A stretch of 64,000 nt of DNA from Azolla caroliniana. Taxonomy: Eukaryota > Polypodiophyta. Positions 1-10,268 of this stretch are shown here, one piece after another. Below the pieces are notes generated by a model. The model was not told the DNA's origin. It did not search any database and worked only from the letters and a program-made list of their open reading frames with translations. Position 1 is the first letter of the stretch. Every line of letters begins with the position of its first letter. Where the stretch lies: positions 18,228,001-18,292,000 of the forward strand of contig JBHGNT010000008.1 in the NCBI GenBank assembly GCA_043228905.1, written 5' to 3'. The position numbers and the translations under genes are program-made.

Positions 1-587
1 AAAGGAAACAAAAATATTCGGTTCAAACTGTCGAGACTCATGGGTAGGAGATAGAGTGAGAGCGAGAGTGATAACGAAAGAGAGAGGGTGTGTGTGTGTG
101 TGCGTGCGAGAGAGAGAGTGAGAGAGATAAGACTTGAAATAGAAATGAGATTATATTATGATGAAACAAGATTACAATGAGTAGGCTAAAGGTAAAGACT
201 AGTGTTGAACCGAATGAGTTGAAATGAATGTATGGACACTTATTTATAGATCCTTATGGAGTATTCTAGAATGTTCTAGAATATTTTAGATTTTTATGAT
301 AAGAAATATAATCATGAAATATTAAAGGATGTTCTAGAATAATCTAGAATGTTCTAGAATATTCTAATATCTCGTAATAACTAAAAATATAATTATTATA
401 ATCACACAACATATATATTATTACAATGGTTAAGGGTGCAACACATAGACCAAGAAGTTGTGGGTTCAATTCTTGATAAGCCAAAATGTTGTCTTCATGA
501 CAACGGATAGCTGGAATTTGTCATTGGCATTTCGAACACACAATTACAAAGAGGCGGATGGGTTTAGTGGATGTGCTAAACCACACA
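1..587 (-). mobile_element. Internal leader of a minus-strand copia-type element, including an LTR-like promoter stretch
   Basis: Read on the minus strand, this DNA follows the primer-binding site at 598-588, so it is the leader of the element whose LTR is 599-998. No coding frame survives. Positions 1-360 look like a second LTR or promoter fragment: a heat-shock-element array, a TATA box at 248-241, then a purine/pyrimidine microsatellite at 60-130. Positions 424-476 read like a tRNA-derived box A/box B head on the plus strand. The element continues beyond the left window edge, so its type (autonomous or TRIM-like) is unknown. Confidence 0.5.
241..364 (-). promoter_or_regulatory. Heat-shock-element array with adjacent TATA box
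   Basis: TTCTAGAATGTTCTAGAA at 264-281 is a perfect alternating nTTCnnGAAn heat-shock element. A longer phased array at 332-364 carries seven TTC/GAA units at 5-bp steps with one mismatch (ATC at 342-344). Read on the minus strand, the array lies upstream of TATAAATA (248-241) with 15 bp between, the usual arrangement of a heat-shock promoter. The sequence match is seen directly; heat induction is inference. Confidence 0.6.
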
Positions 588-598
588 CTCTGATACCA
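588..598 (-). other. Primer-binding site (initiator tRNA-Met type)
   Basis: On the minus strand the bases directly after the LTR read TGGTATCAGAG, the standard complement of the initiator tRNA-Met 3' end used by plant Ty1/copia elements. This fixes the LTR boundary at 599 and the element orientation as minus. Confidence 0.8.
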
Positions 599-998
599 TG
601 TTAATAATTAGGTGATTAACTACGGGTTAAGATAAGCGGAAGATTAAGTGATATGTGTGTGAGAGGAAGTTACACTTATGAACAACACAAGATGGGGGAT
701 GATTAACTCTATATTAAATTAGCATTATCATCATCATCATCAAATACAAAAATACCCACAATGAGGTATATATAGATCTCATGTGCAAGGGTGCACATGT
801 GTGAGGAGAATATAGGTACAAGGGTGTAAGTCCTATATTAAATGTACTTGTGAATGGAGGATCTAGAATATCCCACTTAAGTACAAGGTCCTAGTTAAGG
901 CATTATAGTCAACACTTCTAACTAGATTTTATCTAGGTAACTACTAAATTACATGGTTGACTAACTAACTAAACTAAGTTGAGCTTGATCTCTCAACA
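599..998 (-). mobile_element. Copia-type LTR (5' LTR of a minus-strand element)
   Basis: This 400-bp LTR reads TGTTGAGAGATCAAGC at its minus-strand start (998) and ends TTAACA at 599, giving the TG...CA ends of an LTR, and the tRNA-Met primer-binding site follows directly. It contains a TATATATA stretch. It interrupts the gag-like reading frame that resumes at 999, so it inserted into an older Ty3 remnant. Its first bases resemble the solo LTR at 36493-36945, suggesting related families. The partner LTR is not in the window. Confidence 0.75.
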
Positions 999-2572
999 GT
1001 ATACTATCACAACAATAAATCTAGCAAGTGTATTTCAAGAAGTGGAGCAAGGAAAAAGTGAACAAGGTACAATGGCCTTGGTGAATGGGCGCTTTGATGA
1101 AGTGATGGTGCACTTGCGACAATCTCAAGCAACTCACAACATCATTATTGATGGTGGCAGCTCTAGAGGGCATCAAGGAGTAACTTGTTATTCTTGTAAA
1201 GAGGAGGAAAACATCTTAACAAGATGGCCTCATCGACAACAAAGAGATATGGGAAGAGGCATGTATCAAGAGTAAAGGAATGGGCACCGACCTATCAATA
1301 ATGGAGTCAAAGGAGGCGAAGCCATAACACTTCCTATAGCTCAGGTTCCGACAATTCCTTATAATGTGAATCTTCTGAATTTGATTGATGATAGTGATAA
1401 TGCTTGTGAAGTAGTTGGACTTGTGAAAAGGACAAGAGCCTCCAAAAAGGAGAAAGAAGTAGAAGGAGAATCTAGTGCATCACATAAAAAATAAAGAATT
1501 GAAAGGAGAATCTAGTAATTCTCAATAAAAGAAAGCTAAGGAGACTAATTTGGAGGATAGACCTAGAAAGAAACATCCACGAAGAAAAATTAAAATTGAT
1601 GATATGCCTATGGGGAAGAGTGTGGAACCATTCAATCTCAAGCAAGAGTTAATCTCTTGTGCACTGCAGGTTACTTGGCCACAACTTCTTCAACTTTCTC
1701 TAACACAAAAAAAGGAGTGGGAATGTGTATTGAGTATACAAAAAAATATAAAGACATGACCTTTTACGAGAATTGTGCTAGTGAAAGATCAAATGAATAT
1801 TCGACCCACTATTTTGGTAACCATGAAAGGTCTTTTAATTAAGGATGCCATAGTAAATAGTGGTATTAGAATTGGTCCTTCATCCAATGTCATAGTGAAT
1901 AAGATTGGAAATCCTATTTGTCAAAAGTCCTCCAACAAGGTTGACATGGTTGATAGGGGTTTGGTTCCTTGTTTGGGAACTATAGAGGATATGGTTATTG
2001 ATTTTTTTGGCATATCCATTTCCATGGATTTACATGTAATACTCATTAAAGGTCTATCTTATTCCTTAATATTAGTAAGACCTTGGATGTAAGAATTACA
2101 TGTAATAAAGGATTGGAGTATCATGAATTTATCACCATCAAAAGGGTTTAACATATTCTACGACTTGTATCTACAACGAATAACCAAATGTATAAAGGAG
2201 ATAGAATCATCTACCGACAATAGCAAATAAGAAGAGGAAAGCATAACAAGTGATGAATCTTCATGGGATAGGGAAAATAAATTGTTGTACGTGGTGTTTA
2301 AGGGTAAAGAAGAAGTCATTGAAGAATGCATTATCACCTTGAAGGAAAAGAAGAAGAAGATTTCAAATGATATCCAAGGAGAAGAACATCTAAGGCTTAT
2401 TTCTCTTTCTACTAACTTGTTTCCAAAGTTATTCATAAGTAGTTGTTCAAATATAAAAGGGGTGGATGTGATGAAGCACCATATCAATTTGAAGAAGGAA
2501 AGTGTAACAATTACCAAAAAGCATCATCGATTGATGATTAGGCAAAACGAAGATCTTATAAAGGAGTACTAG
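999..2572 (+). pseudogene. Decayed Ty3/gypsy gag-protease remnant
   Basis: The translation moves through several frames. Plus-strand pieces at 999-1494 and 1550-1759 show the gag tail typical of plant Ty3 elements (a basic stretch, then NLKQELIS and TWPQLLQLS). The piece at 1775-2092 is a retropepsin-like domain ending in a variant of the SLILGRPW motif, with the active-site D-S/T-G worn to NSG. The downstream piece 2282-2572 is charged and unassigned. Stops and frameshifts rule out function. No reverse transcriptase follows, so the copy is truncated. The family assignment rests on recognised motifs; the element's limits are unknown. Confidence 0.6.
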
Positions 2573-3436
2573 ACATTGTTGCATGCTAGTTTTATTTATC
2601 ATACGGAGGGTTTGAAGTGTGTGTCACTTATTGTTCGCTCTCTTGAAATGTTTATTCATATGCTGACATACTTACTTCTATCAAGAAATATGCATCACGT
2701 GACCCTATGTAATTTCCAAGAATTGATCAAGACATAATAATTGTGGTAAATTCTTTCTTTGTGTTGACAAGGATGGTTATGACACAAACACCTTGACAAT
2801 TGTCATAACCATCTTTCTCCTTGTTGATTCTTGATATTTCTAACGATAAATTGTCTCCATAAACAAAGGGGCTCTCACCTCAAGAATATGTCCCCAATCA
2901 AAGTTCGAGATGGCTTGAGAGCTGAAAATGTATTAGAAAAGAACGACCTTCAGTTATATGCATAGATTGACACATGCGTGATATTCGTTATATTCTCCAT
3001 GCGTGATATTCTCAATATTCAAGAATACAAAATGGCCCCAAGAATATTATAAAACCATTCATTTTATAAAATAAATATATAAAATATTAATTAATTAATT
3101 AATTAATTAAAATAAATTTAATTCACTAAAAAAAGAACAATCATTCATTAATACATTATAAACATATGATTAGTATTAACTCTCCTTTATATTGTCAAAT
3201 AAAAAATGGGGAAGTTTATGAACCTTTATCTTAATTAATTAATTTCTTAAAAAAATGAATATTTTTGTATTTATTATAGAAATATGCTAGTGTGAAGTCC
3301 AATTTTTAATGTCAAAATAAAAATATCCATAAATTTTGAGAGAATAAAAAGTGAGGAATTAATGACCATTTATTTTATTTTATTTATTTATTAAGTATAA
3401 AACGAATACCTGTATATTTATTATATAAATTTATTA
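2573..3436. other. AT-rich non-coding stretch to the left hAT edge
   Basis: No supported gene. It holds a near-perfect inverted repeat (arms 2772-2784 and 2801-2813). It also holds a tandemly related block: 3265-3312 resembles the sequence obtained by joining the two flanks of the hAT element. Confidence 0.6.
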
Positions 3437-3444
3437 GTGTCAAG

Positions 3445-3462
3445 TAGTGTTGCCTTTTGACG
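3445..3462 (+). repeat. Left terminal inverted repeat of the hAT element
   Basis: TAGTGTTGCCTTTTGACG directly follows the target duplication GTGTCAAG. A subterminal TTTGGCAAATTT-like motif lies just inside, echoing the CAAATTTTTTG motifs inside the right end. Confidence 0.85.
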
Positions 3463-3665
3463 ACCGTTTTGACTATTTTTGGCAAATTTAACCGTATATG
3501 AAGGTCAATTTAAAAATGAAACCATCAATCTTGACGAGCATATGTTTTATGAAAACGTAAAAATGAAGGCTTAAAATTTCCTAATACCGTCAAATTTTGC
3601 TAAGACCAATACAATAGTATTATAGTCCCAGGAACAATGTTAACGTTCCGGTTGCATTGGGACTA

Positions 3666-3778
3666 AACACGTTCGCGTTCAGAAGTGGAAGGATCGCGCA
3701 TTCCACTTTTAGATTCCCTTTGTAGTCACACAATTTTAGCTTGTTGTGAAATCAGACGTGCACCAGTATCACATGATC
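3666..3778 (+). repeat. Left terminal inverted repeat of the DUF7869 element
   Basis: Begins AACACGTTCGCGTTC and includes an internal fold-back (GTGGAAGGATCGCGC followed by TTCCAC). The right copy is 29821-29942. Confidence 0.8.
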
Positions 3779-4592
3779 AACTAAAGATGGTGAATTTACT
3801 GATTTATTAATTTGATGCATCTCTATACCTAGAGAACATGCTATTTATTGGAGAAAATATAAATGTATGAGATTTATTTTGCAATGTTTACAAATTTAGG
3901 GTTGGGATTTACCACGCATTCATTTGATACAAATTAATTATTTGAGGAAAGCATTAACAAACAGGGATTCAATTTTCGTGAGATGTAAAATGCAGAGGTT
4001 TACAATGGTTAAACTTTCCAAGAGAGGTGTATATGCTATTTGAGAAATTGATATTTACATATTATTGAATACAATACATCGCAATTAATCCTTAGTAAAG
4101 ATCATTAGGATATAATACCAAATGTATATGTTCATGACAACACATGAAAATTAGAAGTAGAAAGCGTACTCATAACTATTAGTTTACATGACATTAGACA
4201 TAAAAGAATATACCCAAAACATTATGACAATTATTAAGGCATAGGCAGTGCTAAATTTTTGGGTGCCAAAATAGAGACAACACTCCAGTAGTAACCTTGA
4301 AGCATGTATTAAAATTTTCATTTGATTGTGTACACATAAACACTAAATCAAGAAGTTAAACACATATATACAAATGGAGTACTAATCATCTATACAGAAC
4401 ACACATTGATAGCCCTCCATACATCCAGTCCAGACAACCATCAACCATAGAAACATGATTGTTGATGTATAATCCCCTCCAATAAAGCAAATACTCCCCA
4501 ATATCTACCAATGCCTCCTTCAGTCCCACTATAAGTTTTGGACGTGCATCTTATGTGGTTCTCTGATCTCCAAAGGACGACGTCTTGTATTC
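3779..4592. other. Non-coding interior of the DUF7869 element
   Basis: AT-rich, no ORF of note and no recognised repeat. It would form the 3' flank of the minus-strand 268-aa ORF. Confidence 0.5.
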
Positions 4593-5399
4593 TCATCCAA
4601 AGGGCAGACTGTGATGGATATGGGTTATCAGAAGGTTAAAAACTTGCCCCTTATGCACAAGCTTTCTATGGATGATGTCCCATCTTATTTTATTTTGTTC
4701 GGATAACAATACACCAGACGCAAGCTCTGCTCCTAGTGTAGATCGAGCCTCATCATCTTCTATTGAACTCGATGACTCAAAATATGACATTCTTGTCACC
4801 TTCTTTTTTTGAGGCCTGGATTGCACAACATATTTCTTTATTGGTGCTTTAACAAGTGATAAAGAGGTTGCCTTTAAATTAACATGGCCTTGAATGTATG
4901 GCCTCAGTGTTGTTATCAGGTTGGTACTTGTCTCAATAGCATTCCAGAAGGATTCTGGCCCGCATGAATCCTTCAACAAGTAGTCTTCGGAGATGGTCAT
5001 CTTACGAACTCCTTTTTTACAGCTGACTAACACAATCAAATTAGTTGAGTCCGAGTCTTCATAGTCAAGCCGCAAAATTTTGCCATAGCTAAATGGTCGA
5101 TCTTGGGCAAGCATCCCACGTCCGTCCAGTCTGGAAACTAAGAGTACTACCTTCTTTTTCGAGTCGACATATTGCAATGCCCACTCGTGTCCAATTAAGT
5201 CTCTATCCAACTGGTCTTCACCTCCTCCAGCCATGACAGATGTCTTCTGACTAACTTCGTCAGACGGCTGCCTCATGACTTCATCCTCAAACACGAGTTT
5301 CTTTCCCTTTTGCGGATACATGACAACATGGATCTTTGTTTTCTTTGGAGGAGAGCTTTGATACTTAATCCGATTATTTTTTAGTGGCCTCTCCTCCAT
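4593..5399 (-). CDS. Hypothetical 268-aa basic protein encoded in the DUF7869 element
   Basis: This is an uninterrupted ATG-to-TGA frame on the minus strand, in a setting where nearly every other transposon ORF is broken. The N-terminus is basic and proline-rich (residues 1-40). The middle (roughly 75-165) mixes hydrophobic strands with charged turns and includes RPFSYGKILRLDYEDSDS and a KKGVRKMTISEDYLL segment, which suggests a folded domain. A KKYVVQSRPQKKK stretch near residue 190 could be a nuclear-localisation signal. I do not recognise the family. It lies between the left inverted repeat and the DUF7869 gene on the opposite strand, so a second element-encoded protein (DNA binding or accessory) is a guess. 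An unspliced exon of a captured host gene is the alternative. Confidence 0.45.
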   Translation of the reverse strand: MEERPLKNNRIKYQSSPPKKTKIHVVMYPQKGKKLVFEDEVMRQPSDEVSQKTSVMAGGGEDQLDRDLIGHEWALQYVDSKKKVVLLVSRLDGRGMLAQDRPFSYGKILRLDYEDSDSTNLIVLVSCKKGVRKMTISEDYLLKDSCGPESFWNAIETSTNLITTLRPYIQGHVNLKATSLSLVKAPIKKYVVQSRPQKKKVTRMSYFESSSSIEDDEARSTLGAELASGVLLSEQNKIRWDIIHRKLVHKGQVFNLLITHIHHSLPFG

Positions 5400-6003
5400 A
5401 GGATCAGTTGACCTACATGAAATAATAGAACAATGAACCTAAACCTACATTCTCTCAAATGATAATGTATTGTAAGATGGTAAGGTTTGGAAAATGAGAA
5501 TTCAAAAAATAGTTTGGCCTCATTAAGCTCTTACCTAACAACTTGTGTAAGGGACCTACTTAAAGGGTGTAGTAATAAGGTCAAAAACCTAGTAAGAGGC
5601 ACTGGAAAGGGAGTTAGATAACGGAATAGTGAAACCTAAACCTATATCCTCCTAACTCGCAATGGTAGTAAGGTAGTAAGGTGGTATGGTAATGTTTTGG
5701 CCTCACTTCAGTCTTACAGTATGCACATTCCTAGTAAATGAAGGTGGTTACAAGGCATGATTACAAGGCAAGAAAAATGTATATCTAACGTCTCTGTATT
5801 CTCTAAACCCTCAAATTACTAGAATTTTGACATCCCCATCAGCGTTCAGATCTCAGATTGCAGGCCAAATTCTATTGTATTTTGACCTTAATTCAGAATT
5901 TCTAAACATGTTTTTACTTCTTATTTTTAGCCTAATGCTTGCTTTCATGTTTCTAATGGTGTAATGTATATTAATAGTGTGGTCTAACTACCCTAGTGGC
6001 TTT
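5400..6003. other. Non-coding stretch between the 268-aa ORF and the minisatellite
   Basis: No supported ORF. The N-terminal half of the DUF7869 gene would be expected about here or in the array that follows, but I see no matching coding sequence. Confidence 0.45.
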
Positions 6004-6064
6004 GTGACGAACTCGATACGGCGTATCGAGTTCTGCCGTAAGGAGCCTCAACTCGATATGGTGT
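6004..6064. repeat. Left part of an ACTCGATACG minisatellite
   Basis: Contains palindromic CTCGATACGGCGTATCGAG. The same units resume at 10269, so the gag-only element 6065-10268 inserted into one array. Confidence 0.7.
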
Positions 6065-7020
6065 TGTCGTGAAGATCCGTCACTACGTGCGGATTGTGAG
6101 GCGGAACCGCCGGGGTCCTAGACCGGAAGGATTCGAAGTTTGCACTAACTTTAGCGAGAAAGTATTTAAGATAGATTGAGAGAGATTGATATGACGAAAG
6201 AGAGATATTGAGATAAAGATTGAACTTTTAACTTTTAGATTTAAGAGAGAAGATACATCAACAATAGTTTTACAAGTTTCTTATTTTTCCCAAATATTTC
6301 ATTAGTCCCATTTGCTTGATTCCTCCACTCTTTTATAGGTGCCCCCATGCATATGGTGCATGTGAGGGTGCAAGACATGCACGTAATGCATGAAATGCAT
6401 GCTTGCCATGTCATAATCTAAGCTCTCATCTATGAGAATTTACATGTAAAAGTATAATGATAAAAATATAGCTTCTAAGGAAATGACTTGGCTCGCTGGC
6501 TCCGTCCAATTGTTGTCGCCGCTTCCGGTTGGCCAAAACCTTTACAAGTACTTTAGGGTTCGTCGTCTCGGCAGATCCGTCTGATCGTTGTCCAGTTCCG
6601 ATCGGCCAAAACATTTACAAGTAGTTAGGCCACACCCACTCATTTGGTTAGTTTAGCTCAAGTCACCTTAAACATTCTATATGATCTAATCATAGACACA
6701 AAGTAATAGATTTTGGCCCTACTTATATATACTCTAGGATCCTTATTTGTCTTGTCTATGTGGGATATTTCGTAGTTTTGTTTTGTTCTCTTCCTCTTCG
6801 CAAACTTTATACCCACATAACTTGCCACTTAGTTGTCTGTTTCTTATGTGGTAAAGTGTATTCGAAAGCTCTTGAAGACCTCCATCTTTTTGTACCAAGA
6901 TATTAAACTAGTATAAAATAGTATCTTCACTATTATTGTTTTATGTTGTGTGTTAAGAACCACACTCGATTTTGTACATTCCTCGCAATTTTCACACCGT
7001 TGCCGAAAATCTTCACGACA
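6065..7020 (-). repeat. Left LTR of the gag-only element
   Basis: 956 bp; aligns along most of its length with 9032-10268. A GC-rich block at 6098-6133 (GGCGGAACCGCC core) is shared with other LTRs in the window. Confidence 0.8.
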
Positions 7021-7293
7021 TCCACCCTCACCAAACCGCATGTCCTCTGGTACGTGCCAAGAAGAGAGAGTGAGAGATTTCGGCTATGGTAATTAGTATG
7101 ATTCCTCCATCACTATTATTGTTTTATGTTGTGTGTTAAGAACCACACTCGATTTTGTACATTCCTCGCAATTTTCACACCGTTGCCGAAAATCTTCACG
7201 ACATCCACCCTCACCAAACCGCATGTCCTCTGGTACGTGCCAAGAAGAGAGAGTGAGAGATTTCGGCTATGGTAATTAGTATGATTCCTCCAT
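6928..7293. repeat. 183-bp tandem duplication across the LTR/interior junction
   Basis: 6928-7110 is repeated almost exactly at 7111-7293. Each copy contains the LTR terminus CTTCACGACA, so an LTR end appears twice (7020 and about 7203). Confidence 0.85.
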
Positions 7294-8310
7294 TTTGAGC
7301 ATGAACCATTGTCGCCACCCAATCCACCATATCATTCGCTCATTCTTTGCTTTACCATGACTAGTTGTCATGGCCCCTTGTTCTCCTTTCGAACATAACT
7401 CTTTAGGCTTTATGCACGTTCCACCTTTGTCTTGATCGTCTCCTTGCTCAATGCACTTTGACCCATCGCACATTTTTGTTTTGTGTCTTTCTCCCCAAGT
7501 CTTTATCTGAATAATGACATTGACTACCCCATGTAGTATCTTCAAGTGCATGCCCACTTTGAGATCCTTACGCGACCATGCTCTATATTTCTCACTTTGT
7601 CCAGTTTCATGATACAATCTCATGTTAGAGTTAAAAATCTTCACACTAGCATCTTTGATAGATGTTTTGATCACATTCTTCGGATCCTGATGGTTGGCTT
7701 GGCCATCGCCATCCCTTGTCATACTTTGCTCGAACTCTTTGTCAAGCACACCAGCTTTAACCCTTGCTTCTTTGTCGTCACTGTCCTTCTCTTGGGTCTT
7801 ACATCGATTAATGCCCAAGTCTCCAGAACGAGTGTGGAGGGATCCATACATTTGCATCATTCGCCTTTTTCATGTTGCACTTAGCCATTTCCATCTTAAA
7901 GTTGTTCGAATCAGCATTGACCTTTGCTTCCTCGCCACCAGCTTCCGTCTCTTGGGTCTTACATCAGTTAATGCCCAAGTCTCTAGAACTATTACGGGGA
8001 AAGGCTCTTCATGGCCATTCACCATCTTCGTCTTGACATCATTTTCCATAGCTATCTCTTCAAACTCATGGGCCTCGTACCCATTGATCCTTTTCATTGA
8101 GAAATCCTTTATTATGCTTCTCTCTTCTTCGCATGTATTAGTTTCGACCTTCGGTTCTTCGCCATCACCTCCCGTCTCTTGGGTCTTACATCGGTTCTCG
8201 GATGCAATTGCCCAAGTCTCTGGAACAAGTGTGAAGAAAATTTGGCCATTGTCATTGTCTGTATTATCTTGGTCCTTCTCTTCCTTTTCGCTATCATCCG
8301 TCCTTGGGTC
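7294..8310 (-). repeat. Tandem-repeat tail of the gag-only element
   Basis: Four related units occur near 7790, 7958, 8183 and 8300, each containing CTTGGGTCTTACATCG- and GCCCAAGTCTC-like sequence. On the minus strand they encode degenerate copies of an ETWA...DVRPKRR peptide in changing frames. No protein family recognised. Confidence 0.55.
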
Positions 8311-9010
8311 TCACGTTGGTTCCCAGGCACAACTGCCCAAGTCTCTAGATGAAGTGTTCGGAAAGTCTCCACATGACCATCCGCCATCGACTCGTCCATA
8401 GCCAATGAACAAGAAGTACAAAGTCTCTTCAATCCCCAACTCTCTTCTATCCTTTATGTCCACAACCTTCAAGAAGTACAAAGTCTTGTCCTCCTCAAGC
8501 AACACTTGGTCCGTGGCGGGGAGACGACGAAACATTTGGTCGAACTCATCGTACACCCTCGAAGCACTCATCCTCTTATTCTTTTTTTCTATCCACTTCA
8601 TCAAGGTATGTTGAGTCATCCTCGACAAATCTTCTGTCGCGAACTCCGCTAATATCACTTTCTCGAACCCAGACCATGTTGTCTTCCCTTCTTGAAGCTT
8701 GACGATGCGCCTTTGGACATTGTTGGCGACCACTCTCTTGAAACTTGTAATTTGACGCGCTTCGGACACATCCCTTTGATTCATCTCCCTTTTGTATGCA
8801 TCAAGGAACTTTGTAATGCTCCTTCCATCAAATTGACCCTCGAGCTCCACGACACGGTCGACTCTCCACGCTCGCATCGTTGTCTCGAGATCTCATCATT
8901 TGTTCGACGATTAGCATCATCCTTTCGAACTCTCCCTCATGATTGCTTGAGGATGCCATCTCCAAGTATCGGTCTATCCTCGACTGGATCCTTCCTACCA
9001 CATCTTTCAC
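8311..9010 (-). pseudogene. Gag polyprotein of the non-autonomous element (frameshifted)
   Basis: The N-terminal part (9010-8828) starts MKDVVGRIQSRIDRYLE. A frameshift near 8870 leads to the main frame 8877-8311, which has the helical, tryptophan-containing core of a retrotransposon capsid (residues 15-150 include ITKFLDAYKREM, ARQITSFKRVV, VYDEFDQMFRRLP). It resembles the gag of the large Ty3 element (27700-27038) in layout, with the order domain, HLEVL-like turn and DRTVL-like turn. No zinc knuckle is seen. The copy is broken, so it is a relic of a trans-mobilised element. Confidence 0.6.
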
Positions 9011-9031
9011 GTCGGGTTCACCACTTAATTA

Positions 9032-10268
9032 TGTCATGCAGATCCGTCACCACGTGCAAATCGTGAGGTGGAACCGTCGGGGTCCTGGACCGGAAGGATT
9101 TGAAGTTTGCACTAACTTTAGCAAGAAAGTATTTAAGATAGATTGAGAGAGATTGATATGACGAAAGAGAGATATTGAGATAAAGATTGAACTTTTAACT
9201 TTTAGATTTAAGAGAGAAGATACATCAACAATAGGATTACAAGTTTCTTATTTTTCCCAAATATTTCATTAGTCCCATTTGCTTGATTCCTCCACTCTTT
9301 TATAGATGCTCCCATGCATATGGTGCATGTGAGGGTGCAAGACATGCACGTAATGCATGAAATGCATGCTTGCCATGTCATAATCTAAGCTCTCATCTAT
9401 GAGAATTTACATGTAAAAGTGTAATGATAAAAATATAGCTTCTAAGGAAATGACTTGGCTCACCGACTCCGTCCAGTTGTCGTCTTGCCGTTGGCTCCGT
9501 CCAGTTGTCGTCTTGCCGTTGGCTCCGTCCAGTTGTCGTCTTGCCGTTGGCTCCGTCCAGTCGTCGTCTTGCCGCTGGCTCCATCCAGTCGTCGTCTTGC
9601 CGCCGGATCCGTCCGGTCGCCGTCGTCGGCTCCATCCGATCGCCGTCTAGTTCCCGTCGGCCAAAACATTTACAAGTAGTTTAGGGGTCGCTGGCTCGCC
9701 GGCTCTGTCCAGTCGCTGTCTTGCCGCCGGATCCGTCCAGTCGTTGTCGCCGGCTCCATCCGATTGCCGTCTAGTTCCCGTCGGCCAAAACATTTACAAG
9801 TAGTTTAGGGGTCGCCGTCTCGCCGGATCCGTCCGATCACCGCCCGGTTCCGATCAACCAAGACCTTTACAAGTAGTTAGGCCACACCTATGCATCTGGT
9901 TAGTTTAACGCAAGTCACCTTAAACATTGTATGATCCACTCATAGACACAAATTAATAGATTTTGGCCCTAGTTATATAATCTGGGATCCTTATTTGTCC
10001 TGTCTATGTGGGATATCTCGTAGTTTTGTTTTTTTCTCTTCTTCTTCGCAAACTTTATACCCACATAACTTGCCACTTAGTTGTCTGTTTCTTATGTGGT
10101 AAAGTGTATTCGAAAGCTCTTGAAGATCTCCATCTTTCTGTACCAAGATATTAAACTAGTATAAAATAGTATCTTCACTATTATTGTTTTATGTTGTGTG
10201 TTAAGAACCACACTCAATTTTGTACATTCCTCGCAATTTTCACACTATTGCCAAAAATCTTCATGACA
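9032..10268 (-). repeat. Right LTR of the gag-only element, expanded by a minisatellite
   Basis: 1237 bp against 956 bp for its partner. The extra length is a 28-bp tandem unit (TCGTCTTGCCGTTGGCTC) at about 9465-9610 and a 125-bp repeat at about 9655-9850. Starts TGTCATGCAG and ends CTTCATGACA. Confidence 0.8.

Larger units (their letters stand above)
6065..10268 (-). mobile_element. Non-autonomous (gag-only) Ty3-type LTR retrotransposon
   Basis: Direct LTRs lie at 6065-7020 and 9032-10268, with perfect 10-bp inverted ends in the left copy (TGTCGTGAAG and CTTCACGACA). The short interior carries only gag-like minus-strand coding sequence, with no protease, reverse transcriptase or integrase. 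It is inserted in the ACTCGATACG minisatellite inside the DUF7869 element. The flanking 5-mers (GGTGT and GCGTA) do not match, so the target duplication is worn or obscured by the repeat. Movement would have needed proteins from a related full-length Ty3 element. Confidence 0.75.

Noticed and set aside
424-476. A functional tRNA gene
   Set aside because: Box A and box B resemblance only; no acceptor stem or cloverleaf could be drawn.
9465-9620. Regular 28-bp repeats reminiscent of a CRISPR array
   Set aside because: Direct tandem units without unique spacers, inside a plant LTR.
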